This document shows, in pieces, positions 1 through 8,342 of a DNA stretch of 64,000 bases. This DNA is from CAMDPA01 sp964574325. Lineage in GTDB: Bacteria > Pseudomonadota > Alphaproteobacteria > Rhizobiales > Hyphomicrobiaceae. Position 1 is the first letter of the stretch; every line of letters starts with the position of its first letter. The stretch spans positions 124,001 to 188,000 of the forward strand of contig CAZNMY010000001.1 in NCBI GenBank assembly GCA_964574325.1, in the 5' to 3' direction. The notes under the pieces are model-generated. The model was not told where the DNA came from and did no database searches. It saw nothing but the letters and a program-made list of their open reading frames with translations. The position numbers were made by a program, and so were the translations under genes.

Positions 1-372
1 CATCAGGCCAATCCGCTGATCGATGCGCTGGGCGACACCTACGGCGGAGAGTTCTTCGGCGGCGAAGCGCGCAACCGGGGCGGAGAGCTCGAGGCGGCGA
101 TGCGGATGATCGGGCAGGCGGGCCGCGGTGTGGTCGTGTTGATCCGCGATCACGAGCCGACGATGTTCAGCAAGATCGTGCTCGACCGGTCGGGCAAGGG
201 GCCGAAAGCGCCGATCGCAGATTTGCGCCAATACGGCATCGGGGCGCAGACGCTGATCGATCTGGGCGTGACGCGGATGAGCCTGTTGTCCAACTCGAAG
301 CGCGGAATCGTGGGGCTCGAAGGATACGGGATCACCCTGGTCGAGCAGTTGCCGATACCGACCGAAGGATGA
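1..372 (+). CDS. ribBA: RibBA C-terminal part, degenerate GTP cyclohydrolase II domain (5' partial)
   Basis: The open frame enters from the left edge and stops at 370-372. The visible 123 residues align with the C-terminal half of a GTP cyclohydrolase II domain: a GRGVVVLIR strand, YGIGAQTLIDLGV, and a final NSKRGIVGLEGYGITLVEQ block. In active RibA the segment at the very start of this window carries three zinc-binding cysteines in an HSECLTGD...RCDCG stretch. Here the aligned segment begins HQANPLIDALGD and contains no cysteine, and the catalytic GRGIGL block is also missing. In the riboflavin pathway the protein would therefore rely on its upstream DHBP synthase (RibB) half, which lies outside the window. 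Similar decayed fusions are known in other alphaproteobacteria. Confidence 0.8.
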   Translation, partial: HQANPLIDALGDTYGGEFFGGEARNRGGELEAAMRMIGQAGRGVVVLIRDHEPTMFSKIVLDRSGKGPKAPIADLRQYGIGAQTLIDLGVTRMSLLSNSKRGIVGLEGYGITLVEQLPIPTEG

Positions 373-553
373 CGTTCCGAGCCGATGCTGCGTGGCAGCC
401 ACCGGGGGGCAATTGTGTAGCATTGATTTGTTCGAGACGCTGTGAAACCGTGTTTCATTCCCCGACCTCGGTGAGGGGCGGGGCAAGGCTTCTTCCGTTC
501 CCGGTACGGGTGGGGCCGTCCACGCAAACAGATCAATCTGGGATTGGGAAACA

Positions 554-1339
554 ATGGCGGCGGTCGATGCTCGGAAAGAAGTACTGACGCTCAGCGGCAT
601 CAAAGTCGAGGTCGAGCGAAGGGGCAAAGGTAAGCCTCTCCTTCTGCTGCACGGCGAAGAGGCTTACGAGCCGGAAGCGCCGTTCGTCGATCAGCTGAGC
701 CAGCGTTTCGAAGTCATCATTCCCTCGCCGCCCGGCTTCGGATCATCGGAGCGCCCGCTCTGGCTGACGGATCCGCACGATCTCGCTTTCGTGATGCACG
801 ACCTCGTCGATCAGTTGAAACTCGAGAATGCCGTCGTGCTCGGTTTCTCCGTCGGCGGATGGATCGCGGCCGAGATGGCGTCGATCGACGACAGTTTCAT
901 GTCGAAGATGGTGCTGGTCGGGCCGGTCGGGGTGAAGCTCGGCTCGCCGACGGATCGGGACATCGCCGACGTCTGGCTCCTGCATCCCGACAAGGTGGCC
1001 AAGCTGAAGTGGCACGAACCGGCGAAGGGCAAGCGTGACTACACCCGGATGCCCGACGAAAAGCTCGCGGTCATCGCGCGCAATACCGAGACCACGGCCC
1101 GCTTCTGCTGGGAGCCGTACATGCACAATCCGAAGCTCAAGCACAGGCTGCATCGCGTCGCGACGCCGACGCTGTTCGTCTGGGGGCAGCAGGACGGCAT
1201 CGTGAAGGCGGATCCCTACGGCAAGGGCTATGCAGCGCTGCTTCCGAATGGCAAGCTGAGTGTGATCGAGAACGCTGGACATCTGCCGCATATCGAGCAG
1301 CCCGAAGCCTTCATGAAGGTGTTGGACGGCTTCATCTGA
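554..1339 (+). CDS. alpha/beta hydrolase
   Basis: A 261-residue single-domain hydrolase without a signal peptide. The oxyanion-hole motif LLLLHG lies near residue 30. The nucleophile elbow GFSVGG places Ser99, GQQDG supplies Asp214 and NAGHLPH supplies His243, a complete Ser-Asp-His triad in the expected order. A GGGAAAC-like ribosome site precedes the ATG. It is followed after about 120 bases by a luciferase-like oxidoreductase and then a second hydrolase, on the same strand. This arrangement resembles small catabolic sets in which a C-C or ester bond is hydrolysed after an oxygenation. The substrate cannot be read from the sequence. Confidence 0.85.
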   Translation: MAAVDARKEVLTLSGIKVEVERRGKGKPLLLLHGEEAYEPEAPFVDQLSQRFEVIIPSPPGFGSSERPLWLTDPHDLAFVMHDLVDQLKLENAVVLGFSVGGWIAAEMASIDDSFMSKMVLVGPVGVKLGSPTDRDIADVWLLHPDKVAKLKWHEPAKGKRDYTRMPDEKLAVIARNTETTARFCWEPYMHNPKLKHRLHRVATPTLFVWGQQDGIVKADPYGKGYAALLPNGKLSVIENAGHLPHIEQPEAFMKVLDGFI

Positions 1340-1462
1340 TCGGCAGCGGCACTGCGTCAGCGCGCCGCCCGATCGGCTCGGAAGGGTGAACCGGACAGCG
1401 ATCCGAGCCGTAATCCGACGCACAATGCCGATTTCCATTCACGCAAAATTCGAGGGAACGCC

Positions 1463-2659
1463 ATGGAATCCTGGTACTTCACCGAGATGCCCTACCCGCA
1501 TCTGCCGCCGATGGAGAAGCTGGACAACATGCGGGTGGCCATTCCGAACCGGATCTACGATCCGCGGATCGGTGCGGACCTCTACCATCGCTATCTCGAC
1601 GAATACCTGGAAGCCGATGACGCCGGCCTCAACATGATGGTCAACGAGCATCATCAGACAGCGACCTGCCTCGATACCTGCGCGCCACTGCCGCTGGCGA
1701 TCCTCGCGCGGCAGTCGCGCAAGGGGCGTCTGCTGATCCTGGGCAATCCGATCGCCAATCGCGGTGATCCCGTGCGCATCGCCGAGGAAATGGCGATGAT
1801 CGACGTGATGTCGCGCGGGCGCCTGGAGGCCGGCTTCGTGCGCGGCGTGCCCTACGAGATTCCTGCAGCCAACACCAATCCGACCCAGACGCTGGAGCGG
1901 GTGTGGGAGGGCATCGACCTCGTGACACGCGCGTGGAAGAGCCACGACGAGCCGTTCAACTACGAGGGCCGCTTCTTCCATCGACGTCTCGTGAACGTCT
2001 GGCCACGCACGTGGCAACAGCCGCATCCGATGATCTGGGTCACGGGATCGTCCGATCTGCCCAACATCAAGAAGGTTGCAGCACACGGCTTCGTGTTCGC
2101 GACGTTCCTGCAGCCACATGCGAAGGTGAAGGAGATGTTCGACGCCTATCGCAGCGCCCACAACGATACGGGCCTGCCGGGCGGTGGCGGCGTCGCCTAC
2201 ATGCCGCTCGTGTTCGTTGCCGACAACGAGCGCGAGGCCGAGGAAGGCGCGCGCGAGTTGACGTGGTATCTGCACGTGAAGACCGAGCCGCAGTTCGGCA
2301 ATCCGCCCGGTTACGTCGATGTCGCCACCAATGTGCAGGCGCTCAAGGGGGCGTTCGCGGGCCGTTCGGCGGCGATGCGGGCGCGCGGGATGGAGTACCT
2401 GCGTGAAGAAGGCATCATGTGCTACGGCACGCCCGATCAGGTCGTGAAGCAGATCAAGTCGCTGCACGAAAAAGTCGGCGGCTTCGACCATCTGCTGATG
2501 ATGATGCAGGCCGGTCATATGAACAACAAGCGGACGGTGTCGAACATCCGGATGTTCGCCAAGGAAGTGATGCCGCAGATCAGGGACCTGTCGCGCTCGA
2601 AGTCGCGGCCCTGGGTCGAGACGCTGCCGGCGTCGGAGGCGACGCAGGCGGCGGAGTAA
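1463..2659 (+). CDS. LLM-class flavin-dependent oxidoreductase (luciferase-like)
   Basis: 398 residues of the bacterial luciferase fold. Recognisable family segments are the N-terminal YPHLPP region, LARQSRKGRLLILGNP, the MIDVMSRGRLEAGFVRG block that shapes the flavin pocket, and a late GTPDQVVKQI helix. Members use reduced flavin, usually delivered by a separate reductase, to mono-oxygenate organic compounds. No reductase is present nearby. The start is supported by a GAGGGAA ribosome site seven bases upstream. It sits between two alpha/beta hydrolases on the same strand, which suggests a shared degradative role. Substrate unknown. Confidence 0.88.
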   Translation: MESWYFTEMPYPHLPPMEKLDNMRVAIPNRIYDPRIGADLYHRYLDEYLEADDAGLNMMVNEHHQTATCLDTCAPLPLAILARQSRKGRLLILGNPIANRGDPVRIAEEMAMIDVMSRGRLEAGFVRGVPYEIPAANTNPTQTLERVWEGIDLVTRAWKSHDEPFNYEGRFFHRRLVNVWPRTWQQPHPMIWVTGSSDLPNIKKVAAHGFVFATFLQPHAKVKEMFDAYRSAHNDTGLPGGGGVAYMPLVFVADNEREAEEGARELTWYLHVKTEPQFGNPPGYVDVATNVQALKGAFAGRSAAMRARGMEYLREEGIMCYGTPDQVVKQIKSLHEKVGGFDHLLMMMQAGHMNNKRTVSNIRMFAKEVMPQIRDLSRSKSRPWVETLPASEATQAAE

Positions 2660-2664
2660 TAGTG

Positions 2665-2830
2665 CGGGAAGTCGGGAGATGGGGAAGTCGCGAAGTCGGG
2701 GGCAGTTGCTCGTTTCGCCTGCTGCGTCCTGAAACCCTCTGCCGATACGTTCCGCCGAGATGCATCCGGTCTGCCGGCTCTCTCAATTCCCGACCTCCCG
2801 ACTTCCCGATCTCCCGATCTCCCGTATCTC
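2665..2830. repeat. intergenic inverted repeat built from CGGGAAGT-type units
   Basis: The gap between the oxidoreductase and the next hydrolase holds a perfect 14-base inverted repeat: CGGGAAGTCGGGAG at 2665-2678 and its complement at 2795-2808. Both arms extend as imperfect tandem copies of an 8-base GGGAAGTC/GGGAGATC unit. About 115 ordinary-looking bases separate the arms. The design matches the element at 18011-18107, although the unit sequence differs. Confidence 0.7.
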
Positions 2831-2843
2831 GTGAGCCACAACC

Positions 2844-3683
2844 ATGTCTGCCATATCCAAATACGTCTCCGTCGACGGTATTCGTACGCACTACATCGAG
2901 GCGGGGCTCGAACATCGCGGCGTCAGGCCGTCGATCGTGCTGCTCAACTCGGCGGAGTACGGCGGTGCGGGCGAGATCACCTGGGAGTTCAATATCCCCG
3001 CGTTCGCGAAGCAGTATCACGTGCTGGCACCGGATCATCTCGGGTTCGGGCGCACGGATAAAATCCACGACTTCGGCAACCAGTTCAACAAGCGCGTGAC
3101 GCACATCAAGCGGTTCATCGACACGATGGCGCTCGATGCGCCGGTTCACGTGATGGGCTCGTCGATGTCGGGCGGCATGTGCCTGACGGTGGCGGCCAGG
3201 CCGCGTCCGGACTGGAACATCGCCAAGCTCGTTTGCTGCTCGGGCGGTGGGGATGCGCCGGACAACGATGCGCGCAAGGTGATCAACACCTACGACGGAT
3301 CGCTCGAGCACATGCGGGCGATCGTGGAGGTGATGTTCCACGACAAGAGCTGGGCGAAGAAGGACGACTACATCAAGCGGCGGCACGAGATGGCGAATAT
3401 GCCGGGGGCGTGGGAAGCGACGTCGGCTGCACGGTTCAAGGCGCCGTTTCGCGGGGCGGGTGGACCGTCGGCACGCGATCAGATCACCTATGCCAACATC
3501 AAGTGCCCGGTGCTGGTGTTCGCCGGGCGGCACGATCCGTTGCGCAAGCCGGGCTATACCGACGACTTCGTGCCGAAGATTCCGAACTGCCAGCTGCACG
3601 TGTTCGAGAAAGCCGCGCACATGGGCAACATCGAGTGCGCGGTCGAGTTCAACAAGCGCGTGTTGGAGTTCCTGGCGGGGTAG
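2844..3683 (+). CDS. alpha/beta hydrolase (meta-cleavage-product hydrolase type)
   Basis: A 279-residue cytoplasmic hydrolase. The nucleophile elbow reads GSSMSG, placing Ser107 in a G-x-S-x-S rather than the usual G-x-S-x-G context. GRHDPL gives Asp231 and KAAHM gives His259. The APDHLGFGRTD segment and overall length resemble carbon-carbon bond hydrolases of aromatic meta-cleavage pathways, so a role in ring-fission-product hydrolysis is plausible but unproven. No good ribosome site precedes the ATG. It reads in the same direction as the luciferase-like gene upstream. Confidence 0.82.
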   Translation: MSAISKYVSVDGIRTHYIEAGLEHRGVRPSIVLLNSAEYGGAGEITWEFNIPAFAKQYHVLAPDHLGFGRTDKIHDFGNQFNKRVTHIKRFIDTMALDAPVHVMGSSMSGGMCLTVAARPRPDWNIAKLVCCSGGGDAPDNDARKVINTYDGSLEHMRAIVEVMFHDKSWAKKDDYIKRRHEMANMPGAWEATSAARFKAPFRGAGGPSARDQITYANIKCPVLVFAGRHDPLRKPGYTDDFVPKIPNCQLHVFEKAAHMGNIECAVEFNKRVLEFLAG

Positions 3684-3687
3684 CGGG

Positions 3688-3777
3688 GTAGGGTGGATCA
3701 GCAAAGCGTGATCCGCCTCTTTGCGGTGCTCCGTGGCGGTGGATCACGCAGCGCAATGCGCTGCCGATCCACCCTAC
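3688..3777. repeat. REP-like hairpin repeat (GTAGGGTGGATC arms)
   Basis: A perfect 12-base inverted repeat, GTAGGGTGGATC at 3688-3699 and GATCCACCCTAC at 3766-3777, encloses a second internal pairing between GGATCA and TGATCC. It lies between the converging ends of the hydrolase and the acyl-CoA ligase. The layout (GTAGG, arm, AGC-AAGCGT loop, complementary arm) recurs at 15156-15187 and 22267-22358 with different arm sequences. Confidence 0.7.
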
Positions 3778-3780
3778 GGC

Positions 3781-5502
3781 TCAGGTTTTCGCCTTTCGCT
3801 TGGCGGCTTCCTCGGCCTTGAGCTCCTTTTTCGACAGCTTGCCGATCATGGTTTTGGGCAACTCGTCGCGGAACTCGATTTCGGACGGCAACTCGATCTT
3901 GGAGATCTTGGCTTCGAGGTGGCGGCGGATGTCGTCGGCGGTGGCGGTCGCCCCGGGCTTCAGCTTGACGAAGGCCTTGGGGGCTTCGCCGCGGTACTCG
4001 TCGGGAATGCCGATAACGGTGACTTCGGCGACGGCAGGGTGCGCATAGATGGCTTCCTCGACCTGGCGCGGATAGACATTGTAGCCTGAGCAGATGATGA
4101 GGTCCTTGATCCGGTCCTCGATGAAGAAGAAGCCTTGCTCGTCGACGCGGGCGACATCGCCCGTGCGCAGATAGTCGCCGATGAACTGGCCGGCGGTTTC
4201 CTGCGGTTTCTGCCAGTAGCCCAGCATGACCTGCGGTCCCTTGATGCAAACTTCGCCCTGGGCTCCCGGCGTTACCTCTTTACTGGGGTCTTCCAGGTCG
4301 CGCAGCGAGACGATCGTGCCGGGGAGCGGCTGGCCGATCGAGCCTTGCTTCACGGGGCCGTCGAGCGGGTTGCAGGTGACGACGGGGGAGGCTTCGGACA
4401 GGCCGTAGCCCTCGACCAGCTTGCAGCCGGTCAGCTTTTCGAAGCGCTGTTTGATCTCCAGGGGGAGAGGGGCGCCACCGGACAGGCAGAACTTCAGCGA
4501 CGACAGGTCGAAGCTCTGCAATTTGGGGTGGTTCACGATGGCGGTGAACATCGTGGGAACGCCGGGCATGCAAGTCGGCTTGGTCGAGGAGATCAGCTTC
4601 AGGGCGTCGTCCAGCACGAAGCGCGGCATGATGACGATCTCGGCGGCGAGCGCGATCGAGAAATTCATCACAACCGTCATCGCGAAAACGTGAAAGAAGG
4701 GTAGCACCCCCATCATCCGCTGTTCGGAAGCGTTGATCTCCGGAGCCCAGGCGACGACCTGCAACGTGTTGATGTAGACGTTGGCGTGGGTCAGCATCGC
4801 GCCTTTAGGCGTGCCGGTGGTGCCGCCGGTGTATTGAAGTACGGCGACGTCGCGGCTCGGGGTGATTTCGACCGGGGAGTATTTGCCGTCGTTCGCCATC
4901 AGGGTCGCTTCGGGGACGATGCGGGCGGCAGCGGTCGATGCGTTCCAGTGGGCGAGCTCGCTCGATTTGAACAGGCGGAACAGCACGGACTTGGCGCCGG
5001 GCAGGAGGCTCCGGAAGGAGGCGACGACGGCCTGCTTCAGCGTTCCGGCTTCCAGGAGGGCTTCGATCTTGCCGAACAGCACATTCAGGTCGAGCGTGAT
5101 CATCAGCTCGGTGTGGCTGTCCTTGATCTGGAAGCTGAGTTCATCCAGTGTATACAGTGGGTTATAGTTTACGACCGTGCCGCCTGCCTTGAGGATCGCA
5201 TAATAGTAGATGATGAAGGTCGGCGAATTGGGCAGGAACAGCCCGACCTTGGTGCCCTTCGTGACCCCCAGTTTCTGAAGGCCTGTCGCGGCGTGATCGA
5301 CCAGCTCGCCGATCTCGCGATAGCTCAGTCGCTTGCCGAGAAAGTTCGTGCAGGTGCGCGTGGGATGAGAGGCAACGGCGCGATCAAGCAGGTGCCAGAG
5401 CGGCTCCGGGGGGAACGACTTATACCAGTCCACGCCCGGCGGATAGTTGGTAAGCCACTGATATTGTGTGGGGTCTGCCGGGGTCTCGGTCGCTTGATAC
5501 AT
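3781..5502 (-). CDS. fadD: long-chain fatty acid--CoA ligase (FadD-type AMP-forming ligase)
   Basis: 573 residues of the ANL adenylating superfamily. The AMP/P-loop motif YTGGTTGTPKGAML lies at about residues 224-238, the A5 motif VEGYGLSEASP follows, then YLRTGDVARVDEQGFF with the adenine-binding aspartate, IKDLIICSGYNVYPRQVEE, and a C-terminal GKLSKKEL carrying the catalytic lysine. The protein activates a carboxylate as acyl-AMP and transfers it to CoA. FadD-like length and N-terminus favour a fatty-acid substrate. It is transcribed away from an acyl carrier protein and ketoacyl synthase across a 519-base gap, so acyl-ACP metabolism is another possible context. Confidence 0.88.
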   Translation of the reverse strand: MYQATETPADPTQYQWLTNYPPGVDWYKSFPPEPLWHLLDRAVASHPTRTCTNFLGKRLSYREIGELVDHAATGLQKLGVTKGTKVGLFLPNSPTFIIYYYAILKAGGTVVNYNPLYTLDELSFQIKDSHTELMITLDLNVLFGKIEALLEAGTLKQAVVASFRSLLPGAKSVLFRLFKSSELAHWNASTAAARIVPEATLMANDGKYSPVEITPSRDVAVLQYTGGTTGTPKGAMLTHANVYINTLQVVAWAPEINASEQRMMGVLPFFHVFAMTVVMNFSIALAAEIVIMPRFVLDDALKLISSTKPTCMPGVPTMFTAIVNHPKLQSFDLSSLKFCLSGGAPLPLEIKQRFEKLTGCKLVEGYGLSEASPVVTCNPLDGPVKQGSIGQPLPGTIVSLRDLEDPSKEVTPGAQGEVCIKGPQVMLGYWQKPQETAGQFIGDYLRTGDVARVDEQGFFFIEDRIKDLIICSGYNVYPRQVEEAIYAHPAVAEVTVIGIPDEYRGEAPKAFVKLKPGATATADDIRRHLEAKISKIELPSEIEFRDELPKTMIGKLSKKELKAEEAAKRKAKT

Positions 5503-6021
5503 GCACTCCTCCCAGGTCCGGGCATCATCGGGCGGTCAACGCGGAGGGTGGGGGATCACGCCCAATCCGCCGGGATGTCCGATCCATCGTCCTTCGCCGA
5601 CTTGTCGCGGCCTTGGGAGCATTCAACACATTTTTCGAGCTTTGCGCCAGTTGATCCAACTATCTGCCAGTTGAACTGTCCAATAGTGGGACGTATTGGG
5701 CTCGATCAGGCCGTAGTGGCCGATGTGTCGTCGGCTCAGTCATGCTGCACGGGAGCAATTCTCGGGGCTACATGGCACCGATCATGAGAGTGTTAAGGTC
5801 GTAGTGCTAAGCAAGTGCGACGTCATAGACGCCAGCATGCGATCTGGTTGGATCTGGTCAGATTGGGCCGATCTGGACTTGACCAGTGTTTACGGTTATG
5901 TGACGGGCGAGCTTGCCGAGGCCACATGCTTGTCTTAGATGGCATGAATACTGCGAGAGTGGGCCCTGAGGTCCGATGAACGCCGGTCGATGGCGGTCTT
6001 GGACAGGGCAGGAGAAAGAAT
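5503..6021. other. divergent intergenic region between fadD and acp
   Basis: 519 bases without a supported gene. It must contain promoters for both flanking divergent transcripts, but I could not assign -35/-10 boxes confidently. A group of GATCTGG copies is spaced about ten bases apart (5841, 5851 and 5870, with a degenerate GATTGGG at 5861), one helical turn each. A ribosome site AGGAGA lies just before the acp start. Confidence 0.4.
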
Positions 6022-6288
6022 ATGGACGACGTCTCGACCAAGATTATCGAAATCCTCAAGAAGCACATGAAGGAACCGCGCGACGACATCAACTTGTCGA
6101 CCGCGCTGACCGATCTCAAGATCGAGTCGCTCGATCTCGCCATGATCGTCTTCGATATCGAGGACGCTTTCGGGATCGAAATTCCTTATAATGCCAACGA
6201 GGAAGCCGGCGACTTCAAGACTGTCGGTTCCGTTGTCGACAAGGTCAAAGGACTCGTGGCCGGCGTGTCCGCCGGCGCCAAGGCCTGA
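6022..6288 (+). CDS. acyl carrier protein
   Basis: 88 residues with the typical four-helix ACP layout. The phosphopantetheine attachment serine is Ser36 in LKIESLDLAM, where ESL replaces the usual DSL. The following VFDIEDAFGIEIP segment is the classic helix-II/III region. The ATG is preceded by an AGGAGA ribosome site. A ketoacyl-ACP synthase follows on the same strand after 243 bases, so the pair probably works together on a specialised acyl chain rather than in housekeeping fatty acid synthesis. NodF- or AcpXL-like roles are possible, but neither signature is clear. Confidence 0.87.
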   Translation: MDDVSTKIIEILKKHMKEPRDDINLSTALTDLKIESLDLAMIVFDIEDAFGIEIPYNANEEAGDFKTVGSVVDKVKGLVAGVSAGAKA

Positions 6289-6531
6289 GGCTTTCCTCGG
6301 GGGAGCGGCGGCCTTGCGACCGGCGCAGAGATCGACGCGTCGTCCGAGTTGCCTGCTTCGATCTGGCTTCAGCGATGGCGCGGCCGGGCGACCGGGCTGC
6401 GCCTTTGCATTTCGGGCCGATGCCACGAGTGGCGAAACCTCGTCACGGAAGCGAGCGGTTCAAGACCATTTTCACGATGGTCCGAACGGCGAATTGAAAC
6501 TTATCAATCAACTGGTTGGATCATAGCGAGT

Positions 6532-7776
6532 ATGACCGCGAGCAAAGTTGGCCGACGTGTCGTCATCACCGGGACAGGCGTCGTTACCCCGATCGGGACG
6601 GACGTGGCGGAGTTCTGGGCGAGCATCAAAGCCGGCACGTGCGGGGTCTCCGAACTCGGCGGCTTCCCGCTCGAGGACCTCAAGATTCTGATCGCGGCGC
6701 AGATCAAGAACTTCGATCACAAGGCGCGGCTTCGCCATTTCAAGCGCGACAAGATCATCATGCATGCGGACCGCTACTCGTGGTTCGCCGCAGCGGCCGC
6801 GGATGAAGCGGTCAAGCAGTCCGGGCTCGAGGTGCCGTTCGTCGATCCCTATCGCACGGCTTGCATCGTCGGATCGGGCGCGGGCGGCCTCGTGACGTTC
6901 GAGAAGTCCTATCGGGATCTGTTCATCGAGAACAAGCGGGCAACGCATCCGCTGACGCTGTTGCGCATCATCGGCTCGTCGGCGGCCGCGCACGTGGGTA
7001 TCGAGTTCGGCGTCAAAGGTCCGACATACGCGACCTGCAGCGCTTGCTCGACGGCGACGCACGCGATCGGCGCTGCTCGCGACTACATCAAGCATGGCAT
7101 GGTCGATGTGGCGATCGCGGGCGCATCCGAGTCGGTGATCAACTACGGGACGATGAAAGCCTGGCAGGCGCTGCACGTGCTGTCGCCGGAAGGCTGCTTC
7201 CCGTTCTCCAAGAAGCGCAACGGCACGGTGCTGGGTGAAGGCGCGGGGATTCTCGTGCTCGAATCGCTGGAGCACGCCAAGGCGCGCGGTGCGAAGATCC
7301 TGGCGGAACTCGTCGGCTACGGCATGACATCCGATGCCAAGGACATGGTCAATCCGGATATCGAAGGGCCGGCCGAAGCCATGCGGCTGGCGCTCGAAGA
7401 TGCGGGCCTGGCGCCGACGGACATCGACTATCTCAATGCCCACGGCACCGCGACGATGATCAACGATCGCAACGAGACCAACGCGATCAAGCGGGTGTTC
7501 GGCAGCTACGCGAGCAAACTGCCGATCTCGTCGACGAAGTCGATGCACGGCCATCCGCTGGGCGCGGGCGGCGGCATCGAGGCCGTCGCGTGCATCAAGG
7601 CGATGGAGGAGGGCATTCTGCCGCCGACCATCGGGCTCGAAGAGGCGGATCCGGAGTGTGATCTGGACTACGTTCCGAACGTCGCGCGTCCGAAGAAGCT
7701 CACGTATGTTATGTCGAACTCGTTCGCATTCGGTGGTCTCAACGCGGTGATCGTGCTCGGCCCGCCGCCGGCGTGA
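6532..7776 (+). CDS. beta-ketoacyl-ACP synthase II-like
   Basis: 414 residues of the FabF/KAS II type thiolase fold. The Claisen-condensation triad is complete: Cys172 in SACSTATHAIG, His304 in NAHGTAT and His341 in KSMHGHPLGAG, with Lys336 nearby. The family opening RRVVITGTGVVTPIG begins at residue 7, which fixes the ATG at 6532; the frame stays open upstream to 6349, but that extension matches nothing. The enzyme would extend an acyl chain carried by an ACP, most simply the one encoded just upstream. KSMHGHPLGAGG differs slightly from the common KSMTGHLLGAAG, consistent with a specialised paralogue. Confidence 0.88.
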   Translation: MTASKVGRRVVITGTGVVTPIGTDVAEFWASIKAGTCGVSELGGFPLEDLKILIAAQIKNFDHKARLRHFKRDKIIMHADRYSWFAAAAADEAVKQSGLEVPFVDPYRTACIVGSGAGGLVTFEKSYRDLFIENKRATHPLTLLRIIGSSAAAHVGIEFGVKGPTYATCSACSTATHAIGAARDYIKHGMVDVAIAGASESVINYGTMKAWQALHVLSPEGCFPFSKKRNGTVLGEGAGILVLESLEHAKARGAKILAELVGYGMTSDAKDMVNPDIEGPAEAMRLALEDAGLAPTDIDYLNAHGTATMINDRNETNAIKRVFGSYASKLPISSTKSMHGHPLGAGGGIEAVACIKAMEEGILPPTIGLEEADPECDLDYVPNVARPKKLTYVMSNSFAFGGLNAVIVLGPPPA

Positions 7777-7780
7777 AGTT

Positions 7781-7803
7781 GGTGAGTGGTGAGTGGTGAG
7801 TGG
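7781..7803. repeat. three tandem copies of GGTGAGT
   Basis: Directly after the ketoacyl synthase stop codon, GGTGAGT occurs three times head to tail (7781-7801) and runs on into GG. The unit resembles those in the 18011-18107 element, but no complementary arm follows. Confidence 0.6.
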
Positions 7804-7841
7804 GGGGCGACTGGGCTAAGGTCGTTCCACAACCACCATCG

Positions 7842-8297
7842 ATGCGCTCCATGCCGACGAATATTCTCCGCAGATCCGCGGGCCAGCGAAAGCCGCAAGC
7901 CAAGAAGGCCGTAAGCCATGGCGAGCCGCGGCTCGCCGTGCTGACCGCTGGTGGCGTGAGCGTTCGGATCGATCTCGCGGATACAGCCACGGCAGATCTG
8001 GTCTGGCGGGCATTGCCCCTTCATTCGTCCGCCGAGACGTGGGGGCAGTCCTTCAAGTTCGAGACGCCGCTCGAAGCCGGGCGGGACCGGACCGCGCGTT
8101 TGCTGGGAACAGTCGGCGAGATCTATTTCTGGGTAGAGGACGACCGGATCATCGTGCCATTCGGGCCGACGCCGATATCACGGCCGGGAGAATGCCGCTT
8201 GCCGGCGCCCGCGAACGTGATCGGCCGTGCGCTCGACGACGTGACCGTGTTCAAAAGTGTGCAGCCCGGTGCGAAGGTCAGCCTGACGGTCGCTTGA
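7842..8297 (+). CDS. cyclophilin-like fold protein (TM1367/PF04126 type)
   Basis: 151 residues from the chosen ATG; an upstream ATG at 7800 and another at 7851 are also in frame, and none has a convincing ribosome site. The conserved core reads TADLVWRALPLHSSAETWG, then GEIYFWVEDDRIIVPFGPTP, and PANVIGRALDDV near the end. These are the hallmark blocks of the small cyclophilin-like family first defined structurally in Thermotoga TM1367. No biochemical activity is firmly established for the family. It precedes an MFS transporter on the same strand by 45 bases. Confidence 0.75.
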   Translation: MRSMPTNILRRSAGQRKPQAKKAVSHGEPRLAVLTAGGVSVRIDLADTATADLVWRALPLHSSAETWGQSFKFETPLEAGRDRTARLLGTVGEIYFWVEDDRIIVPFGPTPISRPGECRLPAPANVIGRALDDVTVFKSVQPGAKVSLTVA

Positions 8298-8342
8298 AGA
8301 AGCGCAGGTACGGCATGGCTGGCATGAATTCGAGCGGGGTGA

